From Bradyrhizobium rifense (GTDB lineage Bacteria > Pseudomonadota > Alphaproteobacteria > Rhizobiales > Xanthobacteraceae): 64,000 nucleotides of DNA. The stretch covers positions 52,708-116,707 of the forward strand of contig NZ_VSSS01000060.1 of NCBI RefSeq assembly GCF_008123425.1. The letters are read 5' to 3'. Shown here piece after piece: positions 44,401-51,780 of this stretch. Each line of letters begins with the position of its first letter. The first letter of the stretch is position 1. The notes below the pieces were generated by a model. That model was not told the DNA's origin and did not search any database. It saw only the letters and a program-made list of their open reading frames with translations. The position numbers and the translations under genes were made by a program.

Positions 44401-44784
44401 CCGGTCGCGGACATGCTCCCCGAGAGCTACGTGCAATCGGCGCCCGTACGGCTCGAGCTCTATGCCCGTGCCGCACGCTGCGCCAGCGAGGACGGCCTCG
44501 ACGATCTCGAGGAGGAAACCTCGCGCCGCTTCGGACCCTTGCCGCCGGCCGCCCGCGATTTCTTTGCGGCTGCGCGACTGCGGCTGGACTGCAAGCGCAG
44601 AGGCATCGTTCGCCTCGACGTCGGGCAAAGTGCGGTCGCCGCGACGTTCCTGCCGGGACGATTGCGGAAATCCAAAGGGAAGTCACTGCAACGCGATGGC
44701 GATCGCGTCGTCTACCACAGCCAGACGCGCGATGCCCCGTTCGACATGGTCGAGGAATTGTTCGAGGTTCTCGACGAGGCGTGA
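41491..44784 (+). CDS. Mfd-like DEAD/DEAH helicase (TRCF paralogue) with SPKK-rich tail
   Basis: About 1097 residues. Residues ~5-50 are a Ser/Pro/Lys repeat tail (SKSSPKKSSPKKRSPAKSS). Then come a UvrB-homology N-terminal module (PRLNTLPFDLLEPSREIAGR), a divergent CarD-like RNA polymerase interaction domain (TVVVHLQRGLAVLDGLQ), and a translocase: Walker A GDVGFGKTEV at 601-610, DEEQ box near 702, SATPIPRTLA, NIVESGLDIPRANTIV and QLRGRVGRGG. The C-terminal TRCF domain is recognisable. It resembles transcription-repair coupling factor but is diverged and is probably a second copy. Start is GTG 41491; GTG 41452 is an alternative. Confidence 0.85.
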   Translation: MRHSKKLQPAKISLSKSSPKKSSPKKRSPAKSSTSRRSLSKSSPKTSKGSQRATIATSSPLGMMALHLLAQWKESGRSGLVFLAESENRAERLGSVIHALDPSCEVLVFPRLNTLPFDLLEPSREIAGRRASVLRRLAKSRQPIFLVSTAEAVMERLPPPASLLRLNTGLKVGGNFSESELRVRLEELGYDLDDEPDYPGGVLFHGQTFEIFPAGALGPFRVEHSGRAIRRIVAFDPKEHDIIFETKELLVDPMSERLAITGARAKRATLFDYCGKAKWIADAGVSVHADAWQSMIEEAAGRADREREYLGRPDWKQATRGMKVLPRNAPFQPTPEFSKLTSTRKALRAYVEETRRAGARLILVAAQEEDLRTMERMSGVKAERVADWDEAESARHRDVALLADLDAGFVIPGKKPAVVLTASDVLGSRAHHPQPMARSWIAAFDHADVPEQGTVVVHLQRGLAVLDGLQTVNTGGGALREMVRLSFAGDNAVLVPPPDLAQMWPYSTERGKLALDKADGSTWWARRTGAEQEIQLAGKALARHISQRKRRKAAKLVPPGSAYEKFVARFPYFTTIDQAKAIHDVLDDLASGRPMDRVICGDVGFGKTEVALRAAAAVVLSGKQVAIAVPTTVLARQHVATFRKRFAPLDIEVGSLSRATSGAETRETKEGLRSGRIKVVVGTQALSSKDVKFGDLGLVIVDEEQHFGAAEKAKLSGLAKNAHTLWMSATPIPRTLAAGLAGFRDLSIIASPPVHRLPVATKIAPLSDAAIASALLREQRRHGQSFLICPRIQDLEPMLARVQAVAPDLKIVCLHGKLPADEIDDRMMTFVEGNADVLLATNIVESGLDIPRANTIVVCWPENFGLAQLHQLRGRVGRGGIRAFAFLLTESASVQSEKRLAVLEEFSRPGAGFAISERDLDLRGAGDLFSEQQSGHVQVFGPVLYSHLLKMASEKVDDGRSVVWVPDLNLPVADMLPESYVQSAPVRLELYARAARCASEDGLDDLEEETSRRFGPLPPAARDFFAAARLRLDCKRRGIVRLDVGQSAVAATFLPGRLRKSKGKSLQRDGDRVVYHSQTRDAPFDMVEELFEVLDEA

Positions 44785-44851
44785 GCCAGGTCGTGAACCC
44801 AAACTGCGAAGGGCCCGCACTGTGGGATGACAAATATGCGCCAAGCCTTGA

Positions 44852-45580
44852 GTGCATTATGCGCCATCAATAGTCCGTTGCGCGACTGGCTTACCTCTGC
44901 GCGTTGGTACATCTAGACCAATCCAGGAGCGCTTAACTATACTCACCGTCTATGGCGAAGGTCGTGGCTTCCGTATTGTTTGGCTGCTCGAGGAATTGGG
45001 ATTGGCTTATCGGCTGCGCCCGGTTGATCTGCTCACAGTCGAGAATGATCGCGATTTCCTCGCGATCAACCCCGCCGGCTTTATTCCCGCATTGCAGGAC
45101 GGCGAGACGATCATGGTCGAATCGATCGCGATTCTTGAGTATCTGCTCGCCCGCCACGGCTCAGGTTCGCTTGCCGTCGCCCCGGACGATCCCGCCTTCG
45201 CTTCTTATCTGCAATTTCTCCACTTAGGCGAGGCCGGGCTCGCCGGGCCAATGAATGCCGTCTTTGTCGGTCGCGAACTGGCGCCCGAAGCCGAGCGAGA
45301 TGCCAGGGTTACCCGCTGGGCACGCGAGACCTTCGAGAGCCGGCTGGGATTGGTTATCCGCCGCCTCGCGGATTGCCCCTATCTCGCTGGCGACAGATTC
45401 ACTGCTGCCGATATCTCTGTGAGCTACGCCCTCCTGCTCGGCATGCGAACTGGCAACTACATCCCAGGTTATACCGAGCGGGACTATCTCGCCCGCACGA
45501 CGGCACGACCTGCCTACGTTCGAGCGATGGAAAGCTGCCAAGCCACCAAGGCTTGGGCGGCGAGATCACCGGGATTGTAG
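44852..45580 (+). CDS. Glutathione S-transferase family protein, start codon unclear
   Basis: The GST part (about 215 residues) begins TILTVYGEGRGFRIVWLLEE, with NPAGFIPALQDGETIMVESIAILEYLL as the glutathione-binding thioredoxin-fold region. The all-helical domain holds FTAADISVSYALLLGM. A GST normally starts at the TILTVY segment, yet here the codon in that place is ATA (44937), preceded by an AGGAG site. The only normal start in frame is GTG 44852, which adds about 28 unrelated residues. Either ATG mutated to ATA or the longer form is used. It detoxifies electrophiles in the cytoplasm; convergent with the SDR gene. Confidence 0.8.
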   Translation: MHYAPSIVRCATGLPLRVGTSRPIQERLTILTVYGEGRGFRIVWLLEELGLAYRLRPVDLLTVENDRDFLAINPAGFIPALQDGETIMVESIAILEYLLARHGSGSLAVAPDDPAFASYLQFLHLGEAGLAGPMNAVFVGRELAPEAERDARVTRWARETFESRLGLVIRRLADCPYLAGDRFTAADISVSYALLLGMRTGNYIPGYTERDYLARTTARPAYVRAMESCQATKAWAARSPGL

Positions 45581-45581
45581 C

Positions 45582-46259
45582 TCAAAGCGAGCTGCCGCCG
45601 CAGATCACGAGTTGCTGCCCGGTAATCGCGGCGGCTTCGCCTGAGAGCAGGAACGCCACGGCGGCTGCGACTTCCTCCGGGCGAATGAAGCGGCCGATCG
45701 GCGGCAGCTTTGGTGTGACATTGGCGCGCGTCGGGTCCTTCAGCATCGGCGTTTCGGTCGCAGCGGGCGCGACCACGTTGACCGTGATGCCGCGCGGCGC
45801 GAGCTCGCTCGCCCAGGATCGCGCCAGCGCGACCAGCGCGGCTTTCGTCGCGGCATATTGGCCGCGGCCGGCTGCGCCCGATGCGGTGCGGCTGCCGATG
45901 AAAATGATGCGCCCGCCCTGCGGCAGGCGTGTCGCCAGTGCGTCGGCGAGACGCATCGCGACGTCGACATGCAGCCGCCACATCGCGGCACCGTCGTCAT
46001 GGCTCAGCGATCCCAGCGGAGCGACCTTCAACATGCCTGCGGCATGAACGAGCGCCGTCGGTGCGAGATCAGCGACGGCGCTAGCAATGTTGTCGACGTC
46101 ATTCAGATCGAGCGACAGATGCGCGAACGCCGGATGGTCGAACGTCCCGGGGCGCCGGCTGATCCCGGTGACGCGCCAGCCGTCGCGCAACAGGCGCTCG
46201 ACGATCGCCGCACCAATCCCTGAACTGGCGCCCGTGACGAGCGCGTGCCGCTTGTCCAT
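45582..46259 (-). CDS. Short-chain dehydrogenase/reductase (SDR)
   Basis: 225 residues. NAD(P)-binding TGASSGIGAAIVERLL at residues 9-24, NAG-like VHAAGML, catalytic Ser in IIFIGSRTA and YAATKAAL (Tyr and Lys of YxxxK), PG-like NVVAPAATETPM and the C-terminal FLLSGEAAAITGQQLVICGGSSL. It is the last gene of the symporter/sialidase operon (4-base gap), so it probably oxidises or reduces a sugar-derived intermediate. Substrate unknown. Confidence 0.92.
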   Translation of the reverse strand: MDKRHALVTGASSGIGAAIVERLLRDGWRVTGISRRPGTFDHPAFAHLSLDLNDVDNIASAVADLAPTALVHAAGMLKVAPLGSLSHDDGAAMWRLHVDVAMRLADALATRLPQGGRIIFIGSRTASGAAGRGQYAATKAALVALARSWASELAPRGITVNVVAPAATETPMLKDPTRANVTPKLPPIGRFIRPEEVAAAVAFLLSGEAAAITGQQLVICGGSSL

Positions 46260-46263
46260 GATC

Positions 46264-47469
46264 TCAGCCCCGCGTCACCCATGTCTCGGTCACGCGCACA
46301 TATTTGATCGCGCGGCGATGGAAGGTGAAGGCCGTGTGGATCGCGCCGTCGGCGGTCTGCTTGACGGAGGGATAGGACAGTTCGCGATTGGTCTGGTCGC
46401 GCGAATTGTTGGTCATGCAATAGCCGTCGCCGGTCTCGACGTTGCGCTTGGTCCAGCTCTTTCCGTCGTCGGTCGAGATCGCCAGCGTCATCGGTGCCCG
46501 CGGCGCGCCCCAGAACGCGGTGCGTCCGTCAGACTTGCCGCCGTCGCCGGCGAGCACAGGCGGAAGGTCGTCCTCGATCTCGTCATAGAGCGAGAGGCGA
46601 CGCCCGGTCGCATCCTTGGAACTGGAATCGTTGAACACCAGCGCGAGATGACCGTTGCCGAGCCGCGTGAGCTGGACCGAGGAGTTGTTGTTGGGCAGCG
46701 CGGTCGCAACCGGCGCCGACCAGCTGCGGCCGTGATCGGTCGAGCGGCTCTGATAGATGTTGTCGGCCCAGCGGCTGCGATAGACCGCAATCAGCGAGCC
46801 GTCGTCGAGGCGCGCGATGCACATATGGACGCAGCCGCGGCTGCCGGGGACGTCGATGTCGCGCCAGGTTGCGCCGGCGTCGGACGAGATCTTCACCGCG
46901 CTGGTGTCCTCGTCGCCGTTCCATTTCTTGCCCGGCGTGCTGTGGCAATAGAACACCGGCAGCAGCCAGTCGCCATTGTCGAGCACGACGATCGGTTGCC
47001 GGATGAAGGTGCCGCGGCCGCGATGCTCCGGAAACAGCGTTTCGATCGGACCCCAGCTCTTGCCATGGTCGCGCGAGAGGCGGCGGCGGATGATGGCGGT
47101 GTCCTGGTTGCCCGCCAGTTGCGCCGTCCACATCAGCCACAGCGTGCCGTCAGGAGCCGGGAACAGCACCGGGTTCTGCTCCGAACGGCCGGTATCGTCG
47201 GACAGCTTTTCAGCCGCCGACCATTGCGTCGCGCCGCGCACGAGCCGCGAGAAATACACCGAGATATCCGACATGCCCTCCTGCGTGCCGCCGAACCAGA
47301 CGCAGGCGAGATCGCCATTGGCGAGCGGCATCAGATTGGCGGCGTGGTTCTGTACGCAAGGCGAGGGAATGAAGGCGTCGAACCGATCGGGATCGCCGGC
47401 CACCGGGCGAACGGCGCCGTCGGCCGTGATCTCGATGTCGGTGCTCGCGACCTCGGTCCCGATGGTCAT
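46264..47469 (-). CDS. Sialidase-like (BNR repeat) protein, cytoplasmic
   Basis: 401 residues, six-bladed sialidase fold. BNR/Asp-box motifs are visible: SRDHGKSWGPIE, SSDAGATWRDID, STDHGRSWSAPV, STDDGKSWTKRN. Possible arginine-triad and acid residues occur (IRQPIVVL, RSRWADN, NRELSYPSV). No signal peptide is present, so unlike secreted sialidases it acts inside the cell, presumably on what the adjacent symporter imports. It overlaps the symporter stop by 4 bases. It might be a glycosidase on acidic sugars or a non-hydrolytic relative. Confidence 0.82.
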   Translation of the reverse strand: MTIGTEVASTDIEITADGAVRPVAGDPDRFDAFIPSPCVQNHAANLMPLANGDLACVWFGGTQEGMSDISVYFSRLVRGATQWSAAEKLSDDTGRSEQNPVLFPAPDGTLWLMWTAQLAGNQDTAIIRRRLSRDHGKSWGPIETLFPEHRGRGTFIRQPIVVLDNGDWLLPVFYCHSTPGKKWNGDEDTSAVKISSDAGATWRDIDVPGSRGCVHMCIARLDDGSLIAVYRSRWADNIYQSRSTDHGRSWSAPVATALPNNNSSVQLTRLGNGHLALVFNDSSSKDATGRRLSLYDEIEDDLPPVLAGDGGKSDGRTAFWGAPRAPMTLAISTDDGKSWTKRNVETGDGYCMTNNSRDQTNRELSYPSVKQTADGAIHTAFTFHRRAIKYVRVTETWVTRG

Positions 47470-48890
47470 GTCGAAGTCCTTTCCATCAAGGCATTGGGTT
47501 GCGCCGCCGGCACTGCAGGCGCGTGGCCCATCACCAGCCGCTCGATCGCCATCACCACCAGCGGCGTCGCGGCGGCGATGTACATGTTGTCGATGCCGAA
47601 GGGATTGCCGAGCAGGTACCAGACCGTGGTCGAGACGGCAGCGCCGATCAGGCCGGCGGTGGCGCCGCGATTGCTCGCGAACAGCGGCAGATAGAAGCCC
47701 ATCATTGCCACCATTGTCACCGACAGACGCAGCGCGCGCGTGAAGAACGACAGCTTCAGGATTTCAGGTACGAAGAACACGAAGAGCAGCGGCACGATGG
47801 CGATCACGATCGAGAACACGCGCGTCATCTTCAGCTCGCGCTCCGACGTCGGCTTCCAATAGGGCACGTAGAAGTCGCGCACCACCAGCGAGGCGATCGC
47901 GAGCGCAACGGTGCAGACGCTGACAAAGATCGAGGCGACCAGCGAGGTCGTCACGAAGGCGGAGGCCAGCGGCGGCATCTTCTCCAGAAACACCGGCAGC
48001 GCGTAGAGGCTGTTCATGTCGGGGTAGAGATATCTTGCGGAAACCCCGATCAGCGCGAGCAGGAAGCCGAGCGGAAGGCAGAACGCGGCGGCATAGTACG
48101 TCGCCTTGCGGGCCTCATCGGCGCTCGGCGTCGACGAGATTGCCTGGACGATGAATTGCGTCGAGAAGATCGCGCCGACCGTACCGAAGGTCCAGGCGAA
48201 GATGGTCGTGAAGCCGATCTTGCCGTCCCAGCTGAAATAATAGGCCGGCAGCTTGGCCTGGATCGGCGCGATGCCGCCCGTCAGCGACATCGCGACCGTG
48301 AAGATGATGATGATGCCGACGACCTTGAAGGCGCTGTGCAGGATCGTCACCCAGGCCACGCCCTTCAGTCCGCCGAACACATAGTAGAAGGTGGAGACCA
48401 ATGCGATGATGCACATCGCAACGGGGAGGCTGACATGCAGCGCGGTGGCGATCGCGGCTGCACCGCTGACATAGTTGCCGACATTCACCAGCAGCAGCGC
48501 ATAGATCATGATCACGGATACCGTGAGCATGGTCGACTTGCCGTATTTCTGCGCGATCGCTGCCGAGATGGTGTATTCGCCGGAACTGTAGAGCTTCTTC
48601 ACCATCAGCATGCCGAACAGCAGGAAGCCGATCGATGCGCCGAGCACGGCCCAGCCGGCAGCCATGCCTGATTGAAACGCTTCCTGTGCCGTGCCGACGG
48701 TCGATTTGGCGCCGACGAATTCGGACATCATCAGCACGCCGACGACGACGGCCGGCATCGCGCGGGACGCGGTCATGAACTGATCGCTGGTTCGGCTGCG
48801 CAGCTTCAGCGTGAGCCAGGACGTGAAGGCGATATAGGCGACGATCATCGTGACGACGAGCGTGCTTTCGCCGGAGAGGATGGCTTGCAT
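47466..48890 (-). CDS. Sodium:solute symporter (SSS family)
   Basis: 474 residues, about thirteen membrane helices. The start MQAILSGESTLVVTMIVAYIA fits the family; SEFVGAKSTVGTAQEAFQSG near residue 60 and the central FYYVFGGLKGVAWVTILHSA resemble sodium-site helices of SSS carriers. First gene of an operon with the sialidase and SDR genes; some SSS members carry sialic acid, which makes a sialic-acid-like sugar a good guess. An open frame extends upstream to 49175, but that part is the palindromic repeat, so I use ATG 48890. Confidence 0.9.
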   Translation of the reverse strand: MQAILSGESTLVVTMIVAYIAFTSWLTLKLRSRTSDQFMTASRAMPAVVVGVLMMSEFVGAKSTVGTAQEAFQSGMAAGWAVLGASIGFLLFGMLMVKKLYSSGEYTISAAIAQKYGKSTMLTVSVIMIYALLLVNVGNYVSGAAAIATALHVSLPVAMCIIALVSTFYYVFGGLKGVAWVTILHSAFKVVGIIIIFTVAMSLTGGIAPIQAKLPAYYFSWDGKIGFTTIFAWTFGTVGAIFSTQFIVQAISSTPSADEARKATYYAAAFCLPLGFLLALIGVSARYLYPDMNSLYALPVFLEKMPPLASAFVTTSLVASIFVSVCTVALAIASLVVRDFYVPYWKPTSERELKMTRVFSIVIAIVPLLFVFFVPEILKLSFFTRALRLSVTMVAMMGFYLPLFASNRGATAGLIGAAVSTTVWYLLGNPFGIDNMYIAAATPLVVMAIERLVMGHAPAVPAAQPNALMERTST

Positions 48891-49070
48891 CGGTGACGTT
48901 TCCTCTGATGGCGCGGGACGCGGTGTTGTGAACCCGCTTTTTGCCCGACGGCAGAATGTTCGGAATGCGAACAAATGTTGTTGAAGTTCATTAAACCTGC
49001 CCGGGCGCGGTGCGTCAAGCGCACCCGCGCGAGGCTTTGGGGAAATCGGGGTTCCAGAGAGCGGCAGGGC
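48891..49070. other. Promoter region of the symporter operon, no gene
   Basis: About 180 bases between the operon start and the palindromic repeat. An AT-richer patch at ~48950-49000 (aaatgttgttgaagttcatt) is a candidate promoter/operator. No small frame with a ribosome site. Confidence 0.35.
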
Positions 49071-49233
49071 AATCCCATGTGGGAGCGATTCCCCCGTGGC
49101 CATCCTTCGAGACGCCCGCCGTTGGCGGGCCCTCAGGATGAGGACCGAGTGTGGGGCCGTCGTTTTGACGAGCACCGATGCCGCTTAGCCTCATCCTGAG
49201 GAGACCGCGAAGCGGTCGTCTCGAAGGACGAGG
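49071..49233. repeat. Dispersed palindromic repeat (REP/RPE-like), copy A
   Basis: Two arms of about 45 bases in inverted orientation: 49099-49143 (catccttcgagacg to cctcaggatgagg) and 49189-49233 (cctcatcctgagg to ctcgaaggacgagg), each with its own inner hairpin (gcccgcc-gtt-ggcgggc; gaccgc-gaa-gcggtc). The first 103 bases recur at 60745-60847. This form of intergenic repeat is frequent in Bradyrhizobium-type genomes. Confidence 0.8.
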
Positions 49234-49303
49234 CGCGCGCTCAGGTCGTGCAAAGTGCCATAAGTGATCGCCCTGCAGAGAGCGGGGACTGCGCCACGCG
49301 CAT

Positions 49304-50461
49304 CTATTCGGCGCTGCGCTTCCAGGCGCCGGTGCCCAGCTTGCCCGTGATCACTGCTAGCGCATCGTGGATCTCGTATGCGCCGCCGTCGCTGTAGTTC
49401 GACAGGCCTCTGAGGGCGTGCAGGGTCCAGTGGCCGTTCGCCGCGGTGATCGTGCCTTCGTGCGAGCGAGCCGAGCGCTGCGGCTCGGCATGGAATCTGT
49501 AGGTGCCGTCGCCCATGATCTGCCAGATCCAGCGCGACTGCCCGCGGCCGCCCGGCACCATGATCTCCCAGGTGCCGACCAGAGCGGGATCGATCGCTGG
49601 CGACGTCGGCGTGTGCTGTGGAGCAGGAGAGATAACGGCCGGAAGCGGGCTGGACGGCGCCGCTTCCTCCGCTCCGGCCGGTGGCCGGGCGGCAAGGTAG
49701 ATCGCCTTGCGCGACAGCGAACCGTAGACGAACGGCTGCTGTTCGTTGCGGGTCGCCTCCATCACGTCGTCGCGGACATTGCGGAACATGAACGTCACCT
49801 CGACGCCGGGCACCTCGATGTTGCGCAGCAGCGCCGCTGCAAACGGGCTGTTGCGCGCGTCGCCATCAAGCGCCGTGGTGCCGTCGCGCGCGGCATAGGC
49901 GACGAGAACGTTACCGACGGGCTCGATGCGGCCGAGCCCGCTCATGGTGGCCGCCCGCGTGGCGATCGAGCGATTCATCCGGGCCGCAAACGGATTGTTG
50001 CGGCAGGCATCGAGGATGACGAGGCCAAGGCTCGTGGTGTTGGACACCTGCAACATCACGCTTTGGAGGTTGATGGCTTCATTCGCCGCGTCCGTGTCCC
50101 GCTTCAGGTCTGCGTCGATCGGGATCAGCCAGTTCTCGCCATTGATCTCCATGCCATGGCCGGCGAAATACACAGCCGCCATCTCGGCGCCGGCAGCGTC
50201 GCGCCCCAATGCGATCAGGCGGCGGCGCATGTCGTCGAAGCTGGCATTGGTCGCCAGCGAGACTGTGAAGCCAAGTCGCTTCAGGGCCGCGGCGATGTCG
50301 CTCGCGTCGTTCGGCGGATTGAGCAGCGCGGGTACGTTCCGGTAGGCGCCGTTGCCGATGACGAGCGCGACCCGTCGGCCTTCCGCGGCTTCAGCCGTCG
50401 ACGCCACGCCCGCAAGCGCTGTGGCCGCTGTTAGTCCCGAAACGAATTCGCGCCGGTTCAT
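49304..50461 (-). CDS. Exported caspase-like (peptidase C14) protein
   Basis: 385 residues. Tat-type N-terminus MNRREFVSGLTAATALAG then AEA cleavage. Caspase fold: RRVALVIGNGAYRNVPALLNP, catalytic His102 in VYFAGHGMEING, catalytic Cys153 in LVILDACRNNPF, and YAARDGTTALDGDARNSPFAAALL. After a Pro-rich linker (~270-300) a C-terminal domain (WEIMVPGGRGQSRWIWQI onward) looks like a small beta domain. Orthocaspases of this type cut after Arg or Lys; their role in bacteria is unclear. Both catalytic residues are intact. Monocistronic. Confidence 0.9.
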   Translation of the reverse strand: MNRREFVSGLTAATALAGVASTAEAAEGRRVALVIGNGAYRNVPALLNPPNDASDIAAALKRLGFTVSLATNASFDDMRRRLIALGRDAAGAEMAAVYFAGHGMEINGENWLIPIDADLKRDTDAANEAINLQSVMLQVSNTTSLGLVILDACRNNPFAARMNRSIATRAATMSGLGRIEPVGNVLVAYAARDGTTALDGDARNSPFAAALLRNIEVPGVEVTFMFRNVRDDVMEATRNEQQPFVYGSLSRKAIYLAARPPAGAEEAAPSSPLPAVISPAPQHTPTSPAIDPALVGTWEIMVPGGRGQSRWIWQIMGDGTYRFHAEPQRSARSHEGTITAANGHWTLHALRGLSNYSDGGAYEIHDALAVITGKLGTGAWKRSAE

Positions 50462-50530
50462 CCGGATCTCGCTGGTTCGAACGAGTTTCGATCCTAGCGC
50501 AACCGATCCGGCGGAGCTACGGGGCCTTCC

Positions 50531-51679
50531 TCAGTTCGCCGACAACGCCGTCTTGGCGACTTCGGCCATCCAGCTCGACGCGACGGGAAGGATCGCGTCG
50601 TTGAAATCGTAGCGCGGGCCATGCAGTTCGGCGCCGTCGCGCAAGGGTCCGTTGCCGATCCAGACGAACGCGCCGGGGCGCTTCTGGAGATAGAAGGCGA
50701 AATCCTCACCGGCCATGCTGGGCGCAAGATCGCGCCTGACCTGTGCGTGCACCTTGTCCGCGGCCATGCGCGCGAGATCGGCTTCCTCCGGCGTATTGAT
50801 CGTCACGCCGACGCCCATGACGATGTCGGGCGTGACCTTGACGTCGAAGCTCGTGGCGATGCCGGCGCAGATGTCTGCGATGCGCGCGAGAAGAATGTCC
50901 TTCACGTCGTTGCGGTGATGCCGCAGCGTGCCGCGGATCACGACCTTGCCCGCGATTTGATTGGGCGCGGTGCCGCCCTCGATGGTGCACAGCGAGAGCA
51001 CGGCGGTGTCGAGCGGATCGACGCTGCGCGACACGATCGATTGCAGCGCCACGATCAGATGGCCGGCCGCCATCACGGGATCGCGGGTCAGATGCGGCAT
51101 GCCGGCATGTCCCGCATGGCCCTCGATGGTGATGGTGACGCGTCCGCCGGAGGCCATGACCACGCCGTCATGAACCGCGATGGCGCCGGCATCCAGGCCC
51201 GGCCAGTTGTGGAAGCCGAACACGCGGTCCATCGGGAACCGCTCGAACAGCCCGGCCGCGACCATCGCGCGCGAGCCGCCAAAACCCTCTTCCGCGGGCT
51301 GGAAAATGAAGTCGACGGTGCCGCTCCAGTCGGTGTCCGTGGCGAGCAGCGCAGCCGCACCGAGCAGCGAGGCGGTGTGTCCGTCATGCCCGCAGGCGTG
51401 CATCACGCCGGGCGTTTTCGAGGCGTAGGCAAGCCCGGTGTCCTCGGTGATCGGCAGCGCGTCCATGTCCGCGCGCAGGCCGACGCGAGCATGCGCCGAC
51501 CCGCGCGTCAGCGTCGCGACCACGCCGTGGCCGCCGATCCCGGCCTCGAAGGGAATGCCGAGCTCGGTGAGTTTTTCCTGCACGAAGGCCGCGGTCGCCT
51601 TCTCCTGCAAGGACAGTTCGGGGTGGGCATGCAGATGCTGGCGCCACGCGGTCAGTTTCTGGTGCAATTCGGGGGTCAA
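50531..51679 (-). CDS. M20 family amidohydrolase (hippurate hydrolase/aminoacylase type)
   Basis: About 382 residues from TTG 51679. LTAWRQHLHAHPELSLQEKA is the family start; GLRADMDALPITEDTG and HACGHDGHTASLLGAA bring metal ligands; FQPAEEGFGGSRAMVAAGL holds the catalytic Glu; MAGEDFAFYLQKRPGAFVWIGNG is the C-terminal metal His/Glu region. It cleaves N-acyl amino acids or related amides in the cytoplasm. An upstream ATG (51745) would add 22 residues not seen in the family. On the same strand after the enolase-type gene (101-base gap). Confidence 0.92.
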   Translation of the reverse strand: MTPELHQKLTAWRQHLHAHPELSLQEKATAAFVQEKLTELGIPFEAGIGGHGVVATLTRGSAHARVGLRADMDALPITEDTGLAYASKTPGVMHACGHDGHTASLLGAAALLATDTDWSGTVDFIFQPAEEGFGGSRAMVAAGLFERFPMDRVFGFHNWPGLDAGAIAVHDGVVMASGGRVTITIEGHAGHAGMPHLTRDPVMAAGHLIVALQSIVSRSVDPLDTAVLSLCTIEGGTAPNQIAGKVVIRGTLRHHRNDVKDILLARIADICAGIATSFDVKVTPDIVMGVGVTINTPEEADLARMAADKVHAQVRRDLAPSMAGEDFAFYLQKRPGAFVWIGNGPLRDGAELHGPRYDFNDAILPVASSWMAEVAKTALSAN

Positions 51680-51780
51680 GGCGCGGCTCTCTCGCAAGGG
51701 TGTCGGCTGTCGCCACTCTAGCCGATTATCCGCTTCCCGCATCAAGCCCCTTGGAATGGCTCGCGTGCAGCAATGCGCCC

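Noticed and set aside
41529..44628. 1032-codon minus-strand frame opposite the Mfd-like gene
   Set aside because: Typical GC-driven antisense frame; all helicase motifs are on the plus strand.
48891..49175. Upstream extension of the SSS symporter frame
   Set aside because: It runs into the dispersed palindromic repeat; the same peptide appears from copy B near 60.8 kb, so it is repeat-derived.
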